NCBI GenBank assembly: GCA_965279005.1
Contig: CBDIHK010000027.1
Coordinates: forward strand, 248,001-312,000
Direction of reading: 5' to 3'
DNA from: Planctobacterium sp965279005
GTDB lineage: Bacteria; Pseudomonadota; Gammaproteobacteria; Enterobacterales; Alteromonadaceae
Length of the DNA stretch: 64,000 bases
In this document: positions 44,407 through 52,904 of the stretch, one piece after another
Position numbering within the stretch: the first letter of the stretch is position 1
Layout: each line of letters begins with the position of its first letter
Translations under genes and position numbers: made by a program
The notes under the pieces: model-generated
Database searches by the model: none
Told to the model about the DNA's origin: nothing
The model's input: the letters and a program-made list of their open reading frames with translations, nothing else

Positions 44407-46575
44407 ATGGACGTATCCCACCTTCTTGACGATTTAAATGATAAACAACGGGCAGCCGTCGCCGCCCCCAATGCTGATATGCTGGTCCTCGCCGGGGCAG
44501 GCAGTGGCAAGACCCGCGTGCTGGTGCACCGCATTGCCTGGTTGATGCAGGTTATTGGCATTTCCCCCCACAGTATCTTGGCCGTGACCTTCACCAATAA
44601 AGCGGCAACCGAAATGCGGCATCGGGTTGAAGCTATCATGCAACGGTCGCTGCACAGCATGTGGCTAGGGACTTTCCACGGCATTGCCCATCGTTTGTTG
44701 CGCGCCCACTATAGCGAAGCAAAACTACCCCAGAATTTCCAAATCCTTGATTCAGATGACCAATACCGGTTGATTCGCAGGGTGTTAAAGTCAATGAACC
44801 TGGATGAAAAGCATTGGCCACCCAAACAGGTGCAATGGTTTATCAATGGCAGCAAGGACGAGGGGCTAAGGCCGCAGCACATTGAAGTGAAAAACGACTT
44901 TAGCCAGGAAAAAATGCGCGATATTTACAAAGTCTACCAGGATACCTGTGATCGCGCGGGTCTAGTGGATTTTGCTGAATTGCTGTTGCGGGCGCATGAA
45001 CTGTGGTTGCAAAACCCAGACGTGTTAGCCCATTACCAACAGCGTTTCCGGGCGATACTTGTGGACGAATTCCAGGATACCAACAACATCCAGTACGCCT
45101 GGCTGCGCATGCTCAGTTGTGACGGCAACAACACCATTATTGTGGGCGATGACGACCAGTCTATCTACGGTTGGCGTGGGGCAAATATCGAAAATATCCA
45201 GCATTTCTTGCGCGATTACCCAGAAGCGAGCACCATCCGTTTGGAACAGAATTACCGTTCCACCGGCAATATTTTGTCTGCCGCCAATGCAGTCATTGGC
45301 AATAACCAAGGTCGCTTGGGCAAGGAATTGTGGACAGAGCAGGGTGAAGGTGAGCTTATTAGTGTTTACGCTGGTTTTAATGAAACCGACGAGGCTCGCT
45401 TTATCGTTTCCAAAATCAAGGGCTGGTTGGATGCTGGCAATGCCCTGGTCGATAGTGCGATTTTGTACCGCAATAACGTGCAGTCGCGGATTTTAGAAGA
45501 GGCTTTATTGCACGAAGGTATCGCTTATCGAATTTATGGTGGCATGCGATTCTTCGAACGGCAGGAAATTAAAGATGCCTTGGCCTACTTGCGCTTAGTT
45601 AACCACCCAGCCGATGATGCCGCATTTGAACGGGTGGTTAATGTACCCGCAAGGGGGGTGGGTGAGAAAACCTTGGCTTCGGTGCGGGAAGAAGCCCGCA
45701 GCCAACAAATTTCGCTATGGCAAGCCACCCAAAGCTTGTTGGCCGGAAAACGCTTGGCTGCCCGTGCCAGCAAGGCATTGCAGGCTTTTGTCGAGCTAGT
45801 ACTGCAATTGCAAACCGAGGTCGTGAATATGGCCTTGGAACAAATAGCGGATCAAGTGATCAAAAGCGCTGGGCTGATGGCCATGTACCAAGCGGATAAA
45901 GGTGAAAAAGCCAGGGCCAGGGTAGAGAACTTAGAAGAACTGGTCACCGCCTGTAAGCAGTTTGAAGTTCCGCAAGACGCAGAAAACATGACACCGCTAG
46001 CGGCATTCCTGGCACATGCCTCTTTGGAAGCAGGCGAGACCCAGGCTGATGCCCACCAAGACGCAGTGCAAATGATGACCATCCACAGCGCCAAAGGCCT
46101 GGAGTTCCCCCTGGTGTTTATCGCTGGCGTTGAAGAAGGTATGTTCCCGAGCCAAATGTCGAGCGAAGAACCAGGGCGTTTGGAGGAAGAAAGGCGGCTG
46201 TGTTATGTGGGCATGACCCGGGCAATGCAAAAGCTGTACTTAACTTATGCCGAGACCCGGCGGGTGTATGGCCAGGACAAGTACCACAGCATGTCCCGGT
46301 TTATCAAAGAAATGCCCAGTGAGCTGCTCCAGGAAATCCGCATGCGCAATACTGTGGTACAACCTATGGCAAACCGGTTTGCACCAGTAACCTCCCATGC
46401 AAAATTTGACGATACCGGTTTTAAGTTGGGCGAAAGGGTACATCACCCAAAATACCAGGAGGGGACTGTGCTAAATATTGAAGGCCAGGGAGACACTGCG
46501 GTGGTGCAAGTCAACTTCGATGACGTCGGCAGCAAACGACTGATGTTAAATTACGCACGTTTGACTAAAGTATAA
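44407..46575 (+). CDS. uvrD: DNA helicase II UvrD
   Basis: A 722-residue superfamily 1A 3'-5' helicase for nucleotide excision and mismatch repair. Motifs: LNDKQRAAV (Q motif), GAGSGKTRVL (Walker A), TFTNKAA, VDEFQDTN, GDDDQSIYGWRGA, LEQNYRST, HSAKGLEFPLVF and EERRLCYVGMTRA. The C-terminal Tudor-like RNA polymerase contact region (LGERVHHPKYQEGTVL) is present. Length as in E. coli (720). Its stop is followed by the diguanylate cyclase gene after 69 bases. Confidence 0.97.
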   Translation: MDVSHLLDDLNDKQRAAVAAPNADMLVLAGAGSGKTRVLVHRIAWLMQVIGISPHSILAVTFTNKAATEMRHRVEAIMQRSLHSMWLGTFHGIAHRLLRAHYSEAKLPQNFQILDSDDQYRLIRRVLKSMNLDEKHWPPKQVQWFINGSKDEGLRPQHIEVKNDFSQEKMRDIYKVYQDTCDRAGLVDFAELLLRAHELWLQNPDVLAHYQQRFRAILVDEFQDTNNIQYAWLRMLSCDGNNTIIVGDDDQSIYGWRGANIENIQHFLRDYPEASTIRLEQNYRSTGNILSAANAVIGNNQGRLGKELWTEQGEGELISVYAGFNETDEARFIVSKIKGWLDAGNALVDSAILYRNNVQSRILEEALLHEGIAYRIYGGMRFFERQEIKDALAYLRLVNHPADDAAFERVVNVPARGVGEKTLASVREEARSQQISLWQATQSLLAGKRLAARASKALQAFVELVLQLQTEVVNMALEQIADQVIKSAGLMAMYQADKGEKARARVENLEELVTACKQFEVPQDAENMTPLAAFLAHASLEAGETQADAHQDAVQMMTIHSAKGLEFPLVFIAGVEEGMFPSQMSSEEPGRLEEERRLCYVGMTRAMQKLYLTYAETRRVYGQDKYHSMSRFIKEMPSELLQEIRMRNTVVQPMANRFAPVTSHAKFDDTGFKLGERVHHPKYQEGTVLNIEGQGDTAVVQVNFDDVGSKRLMLNYARLTKV

Positions 46576-46644
46576 TGGGAAAAAAAAGTGATGTAGGGCA
46601 GTATCTGCTAGATTTATGTAAAGACCGTTTGCCTGAAGGAAGCA

Positions 46645-47883
46645 ATGCAGAATAAAGTCCTAGTCATTGAAGACAGCCCTACCAGCATGAAAGTGCTTAG
46701 CCACCTGGTATCCAATGTGGGTTTGGAGCCTATTTGTGCGGCCAGCCTAGCGCAGGCAAAACACGTTTTTGCATCTACTTCCCCAGAAGAATATTTGTGC
46801 TCAGTTGTTGATTATAATTTACCAGACGCACCTGATGGGGAAGCCATTGATTATTCGATCCAGTCTTACATACCCACCGTAGTGATCACCGGCCGTTTGG
46901 ATGAACGTACCCGAGACAAAGTTTTGTCTAAGGATGTTGTGGATTACATCCCAAAAGAAAATGCCCAGGTTTACGACTATTTGAGCCGCTTGTTACAGCG
47001 GTTGGAGAAAAATAAGGAAATCGGTATTTTGGTGGTGGATGATTCCCGCCTCAGCCGTTCAATGGTGACTTCACTGCTGCGTCGCCATAATTTCATTACC
47101 TTTGAGGCTGCCGACGGTGAAGAAGGCCTGACTGTGCTGCGCCAGCACAGTAATATCAAATTAGTGATCACAGACGAAAATATGCCGAATATGACCGGCG
47201 TGGAAATGGTGGCAGAACTGCGCACCACCTTTAGCAAGGAAGATTTGGCTGTAATCGGCGTTTCTGGTAAAGGCAGCTCGGCGCTCTCGACCCGGTTTAT
47301 TAAAAGCGGGGCCAACGATTATATTGCCAAACCCTATTGTCACGAAGAGTTCTTCTGTCGCGTTATCCAAAACATAGAGCACGTTGAAAATATCGAAGCA
47401 ATCCGCCGTGCAGCCAATGTTGATTACCTGACCGGGTTACCCAACCGCCGCCACTTTTTTAACCGGGTCAACGCCAACCTTAAGCTGACACCGAAACTAG
47501 TTAACCTTGCCATTGTCGATGTCGATAACTTCAAGGAAGTGAACGACAATTATGGCCACGATGTCGGCGACCACGCACTAAAGCAGGTTGCTGAATATAT
47601 TAATAAGCATTTTGGCAATGACTACATCGCCCGCTTTGGCGGCGAAGAATTCAGTGTGTTTATTTCAGGTGTGGATCCCCAAATCGTATTAGACCGATTG
47701 GAAACTTTCCGCAAGGATATTGCAGCTTCACCTATCAGTTACAACGGCAAAAACTTCAATTGCACTGTCAGTATTGGTATGAGCAGCCAGTTCAATGGCA
47801 AGATCGAAGAAACCATTAAAATTGCCGATGAGAACCTATATAAGGCAAAACAAAACGGTCGTAACCAAGTGATTGTGGGTTAA
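46645..47883 (+). CDS. Diguanylate cyclase with two receiver domains (PleD-like)
   Basis: A 412-residue cytoplasmic protein: receiver 1 (1-120; E9/D10, D56), receiver 2 (125-245; D132/D133, D177, K229) and GGDEF (about 255-412; GGEEF 332-336). No RxxD I-site is visible before GGEEF, so product inhibition is not expected. Receiver 1 is degenerate at the Lys end (YIPKE), as in PleD, where the second receiver aids dimerisation. Input kinase unknown; the hybrid kinase at 38429 is a candidate in trans. Confidence 0.92.
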   Translation: MQNKVLVIEDSPTSMKVLSHLVSNVGLEPICAASLAQAKHVFASTSPEEYLCSVVDYNLPDAPDGEAIDYSIQSYIPTVVITGRLDERTRDKVLSKDVVDYIPKENAQVYDYLSRLLQRLEKNKEIGILVVDDSRLSRSMVTSLLRRHNFITFEAADGEEGLTVLRQHSNIKLVITDENMPNMTGVEMVAELRTTFSKEDLAVIGVSGKGSSALSTRFIKSGANDYIAKPYCHEEFFCRVIQNIEHVENIEAIRRAANVDYLTGLPNRRHFFNRVNANLKLTPKLVNLAIVDVDNFKEVNDNYGHDVGDHALKQVAEYINKHFGNDYIARFGGEEFSVFISGVDPQIVLDRLETFRKDIAASPISYNGKNFNCTVSIGMSSQFNGKIEETIKIADENLYKAKQNGRNQVIVG

Positions 47884-47931
47884 GCCAATTCAATTCGGGC
47901 CGAATAGTTAATGGAATCGGTATTATTCCCG

Positions 47932-48849
47932 CTAGTTTGCTTGTGCTAATTCCAATGTTTTCAGTTTTTTGGCTTTTTGGTAATGGCGGATCGAATCAAA
48001 ACTAAATAGCACCAGCGCCGACCAAACAAAGCCAAAGGTGATCAACCGCTCACTGTCCAGTGGCTCGCCATACAAGAATACCGCCAGCAAGAACATGATG
48101 CTCGGGCCGATGTATTGAAAAAAGCCCAGGGTAGAATATTGGATGCGCTTTGCAGCAGCGGTAAAACACAGAAGTGGCGCTGTGGTGACCACACCTGCCA
48201 TTACTAACAAAAATACCTGGTAACCCGTTATGCCACCTAAATCGCTAGCTGCGCTTGCATACAACCACCAGTAGGCCAGGGCAAAGGGCAGCATTAGCAG
48301 GCTTTCCACCAAAAGGCCTGGCATCGATTCCACCGGCACCTGTTTGCGGATTAGGCCATAGACACCAAAACTACCTGCCAGCACCAGTGCTATCCAGGGC
48401 ACTTGGCCAAAAGAAATGATTAAGATTGATACACCCACCACGGCCATCACTACAGCAACCTGCTGCAGCCTGCGCAGCCTTTCCCCTAAAAATACCCTGC
48501 CTAAGAATACATTGAGCAAGGGGTTGATGTAGTAACCGAGGCTGGCATCGAGCAGGTGGTCATTGTTGACTGCCCAGATAAACAAAAACCAGTTTCCCGC
48601 CAACAATACGCCCGAAGCTACTAACAATAACAATAAGCGGGTATTGGCCAGGGCTGCCTTCACCTTTGGCCACTGCTTAAGCAAAACTACCAACAACACT
48701 AGGATCACTACGGACCATACGATACGATGCACCAGGATTTCCAATGCCGGCATTGCCTGTAGCAGCTTAAAATACATAGGGGCAAACCCCCACATGCTAT
48801 AAGCAGCAATGGCGAATAAGACTCCAGCTTTGGTACGGTCAAGTTGCAC
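47932..48849 (-). CDS. rarD: RarD-family EamA permease
   Basis: A 305-residue, ten-helix protein with the RarD start AGVLFAIAAYSMWGFAPMYFKLL and the conserved HRIVWSVV, NDHLLDASLGYYINPLLNVFLG and YIGPSIMFLLAVFLYGEPL. The family was named for chloramphenicol resistance, but the natural substrate is unknown. Divergent from the Fur-box operon. Confidence 0.92.
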   Translation of the reverse strand: MQLDRTKAGVLFAIAAYSMWGFAPMYFKLLQAMPALEILVHRIVWSVVILVLLVVLLKQWPKVKAALANTRLLLLLVASGVLLAGNWFLFIWAVNNDHLLDASLGYYINPLLNVFLGRVFLGERLRRLQQVAVVMAVVGVSILIISFGQVPWIALVLAGSFGVYGLIRKQVPVESMPGLLVESLLMLPFALAYWWLYASAASDLGGITGYQVFLLVMAGVVTTAPLLCFTAAAKRIQYSTLGFFQYIGPSIMFLLAVFLYGEPLDSERLITFGFVWSALVLFSFDSIRHYQKAKKLKTLELAQAN

Positions 48850-49046
48850 TAATGTTTCCTCGTGGTGTCACGGATTTAACCCAGACTCGGCATTGTCTCG
48901 CCATTTAAGCGTTTCAGCAAATTAGAATATTTTATACTCGATTAAGAATTACTTAAGTCAGTTATTCTAAAACCAGCACTTTGTCTATGGTTTCTAATTG
49001 ACCTGTGGTTGTTTCTACTGATTTCAAATTGTTATCATTAATCCGC

Positions 49047-49067
49047 AAATAATAATAATTATCATTT
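49047..49067. promoter_or_regulatory. Fur box
   Basis: Left arm AAATAATAAT, centre A, right arm ATTATCATTT. It differs from the gammaproteobacterial Fur consensus (AAATGATAAT-N-ATTATCATTT) at one position only, G to A in the left arm, and is extended by GC/GC at its ends (49045-49069). It overlaps a plausible -10 (AATAAT at 49051-49056, -35 TTGTTA at 49029-49034). A weaker half site, GTTATCATTA, lies at 49031-49040. It should repress the rightward operon when iron is plentiful. Confidence 0.82.
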
Positions 49068-49125
49068 GCGTTTATGGTACTTCTAGCCTATGTTATGTAC
49101 AAATAAAAAGGAACGGGTTGTAAAT

Positions 49126-49569
49126 ATGCATCTGAAATTCTTATGTACAACACATCGAGATTGGGTCTACTTCCATCCACAAGAAGCGGTACAAAAACTA
49201 GCTCAGGCTGCAAATTACGGCGTGGTGCTATTAGAGCACGGGAAGTGGCGTGAAGCGTTGCGCTTTATTGGCAGTGCCTATGAGACTAGCGAGATTTTGT
49301 TGGAGTTAGGGCAAACCAGGCTCTACACATTATTCACCAACCTTGGTTTACAGCTCGGCCAATGTCTAGAACGGTTAGACTGTCGGGAACATGCCATAAA
49401 GGTTTTGCAACAAACTGAATCTATGCTGCGACAGCAACTGGAAATCAGCACGGGAGGCCAAGAACAGTCGATCCTGCATTATTGTTTGTTTGAAATTTGT
49501 AGCAACAAAACTGCTGACAACGACACCCAGTTTTTTCCGCATAGACAAGTACATAAAAGGGTGCACTAA
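49126..49569 (+). CDS. Helical-repeat (TPR-like) protein, first gene behind the Fur box
   Basis: About 147 residues from ATG 49126 (ATG 49090 in frame would add 12). Predicted all-helical; LAQAANYGVVLLEHGKWREALRFIGSAYETSE and the next two pairs have the helix-turn-helix spacing of TPR repeats (key residues: A-x2-YG, W-x-EAL, A-x-E). No signal peptide, so cytoplasmic. The last 30 residues are polar and look disordered. I do not recognise the family. It is the first gene after the Fur box, and the next frame begins in its stop codon. Confidence 0.75.
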   Translation: MHLKFLCTTHRDWVYFHPQEAVQKLAQAANYGVVLLEHGKWREALRFIGSAYETSEILLELGQTRLYTLFTNLGLQLGQCLERLDCREHAIKVLQQTESMLRQQLEISTGGQEQSILHYCLFEICSNKTADNDTQFFPHRQVHKRVH

Positions 49570-49800
49570 TTGAATGGCAATAATCCAGTAACCAAAAGAA
49601 CCTTTGCTAGGATTGGCGCTAGAAAAAAGGCAATGGTGGCTGTAATACTTTGGGTTTGGTCGGCCTGTTTGTTCGCGCACCCTGGGCATGACCATAGCCA
49701 TTGGTTAGCGGATCTCCTGCACTATGCTCTTTATTTTTCGATTTTGGTATTTTTTATTGCTGGCATTATGTACACCATTAATCTGCTCAGTAACGATTAA
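49570..49800 (+). CDS. Small membrane protein with His-rich motif HPGHDHSH
   Basis: A 76-residue protein from TTG 49570 (TAATTG overlap with the previous stop) or 55 residues from ATG 49633. It has a basic N-terminus, a cleavable-type or anchor helix (MVAVILWVWSACLFA), the motif HPGHDHSHW directly after it, and a second helix (YALYFSILVFFIAGIMYTI). The His/Asp cluster after an export signal suggests metal binding at the periplasmic face. Family unknown to me. Coupled to the TPR-like gene and under the same Fur box. Confidence 0.7.
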   Translation: MNGNNPVTKRTFARIGARKKAMVAVILWVWSACLFAHPGHDHSHWLADLLHYALYFSILVFFIAGIMYTINLLSND

Positions 49801-49953
49801 CCTCCTTGAAACCGCTCGTTTTGCTGAAGATGCCCGGAAATACAACATTGGCAACAACCTAACCTTATTGGCTATTATCAGTATAACTGATTCCGCCAAC
49901 CATTTGGTGGCACGACCTGTTCCCTTGAACGCTTCATAGGATCGGCAGACATT

Positions 49954-51117
49954 ATGCAGAAAAACGATCTTTTGCCCAAACAAGCCTATACCGATAAAGC
50001 TTGGTTTGACTTGGAGATGCGGCATATTTTTTCTAATACCTGGGCATTTGCGGGTTTTTGGGAAGATATCAGTGAACCCGGCCAGTTTAAGACGGTTCAG
50101 GCCGGCCTCAATAATATTATTATTGTTATGGGGCGGGATCATCGTCTAAGGGCGTTTCACAACCTGTGCCGCCACAAAGGCACTGCTTTGTTGCGGGCCG
50201 AAGGCCAGGTTAAAAAATCCATCACCTGCCCCTACCATGATTGGACTTACAATTTAGAAGGCGATTTGCTGTCGCTACCCAAACAAGAACAAGAGTTTGT
50301 AGGACTAGACAAGTCCTGCTTCGGCCTTATCCCCGCCAGTATTGATATCTGGCGCGGCATGATCTGGTTGCACCCGGATAAGGATGCCCCAGCATTACAC
50401 AACTGGTTTGGCGAGGTTGAGCCGTATTTGGGGGCACACCAACCAGAGTTGTTAGTCGAGGCCAAAGAAGAAGTGACCGTCGAGACTATCCATGCCAATT
50501 GGAAATTGGTGGTTGAAAACTATATTGACCATTATCATTTGGCTCAGCTGCATAGCGGAACGTTGAACATGTACGACCACTCCCAAGCCGAGTTCGGTTT
50601 TGTTGGCCCCCATTTCGCGTTTTGGGAACCATTGGAAGCCGACTATGCCGCTAACCTAGAAAAAATGGCAGAGCTACCACTAATCGACCATATTCCACAA
50701 GAGCAGTTGGGAGCTTCGGTGCCAATGCTGTTTCCAGGTATTGGCTTAAGTGAAACTGAAACCAGTTGGTCTGTATTCCATATTCAACCTGTTGCCGTTA
50801 ACAAAACTGTAGTGACAGTGCGCAGCAAAACCATGCCTGTATCGGAATGGGACTTTATGAAGTTTGGCAGCCGCAGTGACAAGTTATGGCAAGACCGGCT
50901 CGGTCCTAAATATACCAGTGCCGAACCTGGCCACCCTTTGGGGTCAGGTGACTTTATGCAAGAAGACATCTATGTCTGCGAACAGCAGCAAAAAGCCTTG
51001 GCCAGTGCCTATTTCCAACTAGGGCCCTCTGCGTTAAAAGGTGAAGCACCGGTTCGCCAGCACCAGAAAATCGTCCTACAATATCTCCAACCTTATTTAG
51101 ACCGGATAAATAACTAG
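49954..51117 (+). CDS. Rieske non-haem iron oxygenase, alpha subunit
   Basis: A 387-residue ring-hydroxylating-type oxygenase. Rieske [2Fe-2S] ligands C72, H74 (NLCRHKG) and C92, H95 (CPYHDW); mononuclear iron site D192, H195, H200 (ENYIDHYHLAQLH) and the C-terminal acidic ligand in FMQEDIYV. Length and motif spacing resemble GbcA/CntA-type enzymes that demethylate betaines or carnitine, as well as other three-component-free monooxygenases. The substrate cannot be read. The reductase gene follows with no gap. It lies 154 bases after the small His-rich gene, so an internal promoter is possible. Confidence 0.93.
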   Translation: MQKNDLLPKQAYTDKAWFDLEMRHIFSNTWAFAGFWEDISEPGQFKTVQAGLNNIIIVMGRDHRLRAFHNLCRHKGTALLRAEGQVKKSITCPYHDWTYNLEGDLLSLPKQEQEFVGLDKSCFGLIPASIDIWRGMIWLHPDKDAPALHNWFGEVEPYLGAHQPELLVEAKEEVTVETIHANWKLVVENYIDHYHLAQLHSGTLNMYDHSQAEFGFVGPHFAFWEPLEADYAANLEKMAELPLIDHIPQEQLGASVPMLFPGIGLSETETSWSVFHIQPVAVNKTVVTVRSKTMPVSEWDFMKFGSRSDKLWQDRLGPKYTSAEPGHPLGSGDFMQEDIYVCEQQQKALASAYFQLGPSALKGEAPVRQHQKIVLQYLQPYLDRINN

Positions 51118-52167
51118 ATGCCAAAGTTGTTGGTAGAGAAAATTGAAAAAGAAACCAAGGAATCGGTTTCTGTGTATTTAAAAAATCCAGATCCCAATCA
51201 ACCCATGGCGACCTGGTTACCAGGGCAGCATTTGCAAATACGCTTCAACATTGACGGTAAACCCGTTACCCGGCGCTATTCAATTTGCTCCAGCCCCAGT
51301 TCAGGTGCGCTGCAGTTGGGTGTAAAACAAGTGGAAAACGGACTAGTTTCTAATTTTATTAATAGCCAGCTGAAAGTGGGTGATCTGCTGCCCGTAAGCC
51401 GTCCACAGGGGCATTTTGTGTTGCAACCCGATGCTAAAAAGCGGCGCACCTGTTATTTTTTTGCCGCCGGATCCGGCATCACCCCCATTTTGAGTATGAT
51501 CACAAGTTTGCTAGAGAGTGAACCAGAAAGCCAAGCCTTCTTGTTATACGGTAACAGGGAGTTAAAGCAAGTAATGTTTGCGGGCACTTTGCGGCAGCTG
51601 CAACAAGACTATCCAGGGCGTTTGCTGGTGCGCCATAGTTTTAGCCAGCCAGGTTGGTTCGATGCTAGCCCCTGGCGCAAAGGCCGCATTGACGCGGCTG
51701 CGGTATCGGATTTTATTGCAGAAAACCCACCAACTGCCCAGGATTGCCAGTACTTTATTTGTGGTCCGGGAGAGTTTTTACCTGATATCCAAACAGCGCT
51801 ACAAGACTTGGATGTGCCCGATGAGCGTATTCATATGGAAAGTTTTGGCGACACCAAAGCACAGCCTGTCGTTGCCAAGAACAACTCCTTGGCAACCTTA
51901 CGGGTAACCCTTTCAGGACAAAAACACAAATTACCAGTGCAACCAGGTCAAACGCTGCTGGCAGCGATGCAAAAGGCAAAAATCCCCGCACCATATTCAT
52001 GCGAAGCCGGGGTTTGCGGTACCTGCCAGTGCCAATTGATAACTGGCAAGGTAACCATGGCAAACAATCTGGTACTGGATGAACAAGCTATACAAGCGGG
52101 CAAAATACTGGCTTGCCAAAGCAGGGCTGAGACCAGCCAACTGGAAATTGCGTACACGAATGAATGA
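51118..52167 (+). CDS. Flavin-NAD(P)H reductase with C-terminal 2Fe-2S ferredoxin domain
   Basis: A 349-residue electron-transfer partner for the oxygenase. Order: FAD domain with RRYSICSSP (about 20-105), NAD(P)H domain with GSGITPILSM and the closing ICGPGEFLPDI (about 105-240), then plant-type ferredoxin with PYSCEAGVCGTCQC and a distal ACQS (about 260-349). This FAD-NAD-FeS order is that of GbcB and similar reductases. The ATG directly follows the oxygenase TAG. Confidence 0.94.
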   Translation: MPKLLVEKIEKETKESVSVYLKNPDPNQPMATWLPGQHLQIRFNIDGKPVTRRYSICSSPSSGALQLGVKQVENGLVSNFINSQLKVGDLLPVSRPQGHFVLQPDAKKRRTCYFFAAGSGITPILSMITSLLESEPESQAFLLYGNRELKQVMFAGTLRQLQQDYPGRLLVRHSFSQPGWFDASPWRKGRIDAAAVSDFIAENPPTAQDCQYFICGPGEFLPDIQTALQDLDVPDERIHMESFGDTKAQPVVAKNNSLATLRVTLSGQKHKLPVQPGQTLLAAMQKAKIPAPYSCEAGVCGTCQCQLITGKVTMANNLVLDEQAIQAGKILACQSRAETSQLEIAYTNE

Positions 52168-52251
52168 GCCAACATTTCAGCCTCGTCCGCTTTGTGTTAA
52201 CCTTTGCCAAGTTGGAACCTATAAAACCAGATGCATGTTGCAGGGTAATTG

Positions 52252-52716
52252 ATGCGCCGTAAATTGACATTCACAATGCTAATATGTTTTTTGCTAATGC
52301 AAATGACACAGGCATTTGGCTGGCAGCAGCACCATTGTGAAAGTCACGACCAACATGGGACGCAAGGCCAAAGCACCGAAATGCAAGTGGCAACCCAGCA
52401 CCATTCAGGTGCCAACCATCCCTTCGAGCCGCTGCAAAATAGCTCCCATTACAATAGCTCCCAACACAACAACTCCCATAACCATGCATGTGGCAGTGCT
52501 GGCGATGACGAAATTTTGCTAATGGGTGATGGCAAAGATGCAAGTTGCTGCGATACAAGTTGCCAGTGTCCGGAGGGAGCTTGCTCAGGTCAAATGTTAG
52601 CATTAGTTGCGCCGCAGGCAGTTAATTGGCTGACACAGGACAGTTTCCCAATCGGTACCACTGGTGTGCCGCTAAGCCGCATTCAATTATCCATAAAACC
52701 GCCTATATCTGCCTGA
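52252..52716 (+). CDS. His- and Cys-rich periplasmic protein preceding CusBA-type genes
   Basis: A 154-residue exported protein: signal peptide (MLICFLLMQMTQAFG), a His/Asn/Ser-rich region (HHCESHDQHG, then HNNSHNHAC), a Cys cluster (SCCDTSCQCPEGACSG) and the end PLSRIQLSIKPPISA. Small proteins with this plan are common at the head of heavy-metal RND operons and are thought to bind or sense Cu/Ag in the periplasm. AGGG precedes ATG 52252. The CusB-like gene starts 188 bases downstream; no gene is convincing in between. Confidence 0.82.
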   Translation: MRRKLTFTMLICFLLMQMTQAFGWQQHHCESHDQHGTQGQSTEMQVATQHHSGANHPFEPLQNSSHYNSSQHNNSHNHACGSAGDDEILLMGDGKDASCCDTSCQCPEGACSGQMLALVAPQAVNWLTQDSFPIGTTGVPLSRIQLSIKPPISA

Positions 52717-52904
52717 TCCCAGGATAGATCTATCCAAAATTTGATAAGTGCCTGCCCTATAGCCAGGGTTGTAGGGGCAGGATTGGCTTCTTCCGTGGCC
52801 TCGCCACGACAAAACATGAAAACCAGCAATGCAAGTAATTCATACATCCGTGACGGCTCTGCCGTTGTTAAATAGCTCAATAGAACGTTGCGAGGGATGC
52901 GGCA

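Noticed and set aside
47893..47905. ATTCGG-G-CCGAAT hairpin after the double-receiver cyclase as terminator
   Set aside because: The stem is short and no T-run follows on either strand.
49954..52167. Aromatic-ring degradation cluster
   Set aside because: There is no beta subunit, dihydrodiol dehydrogenase, ring-cleavage enzyme or catabolic regulator nearby; the Fur box points elsewhere.
52196..52225. CueR/MerR-type operator ahead of the His-rich copper gene
   Set aside because: There is a TATAAA and a short CCAA-G-TTGG dyad, but no -35 at 19-base spacing and no match to the CueR dyad.
52683..52880. Leftward 65-residue open frame between the His-rich gene and the CusB-like gene
   Set aside because: It overlaps the 3' end of a good rightward gene, has no ribosome site and no recognisable feature.
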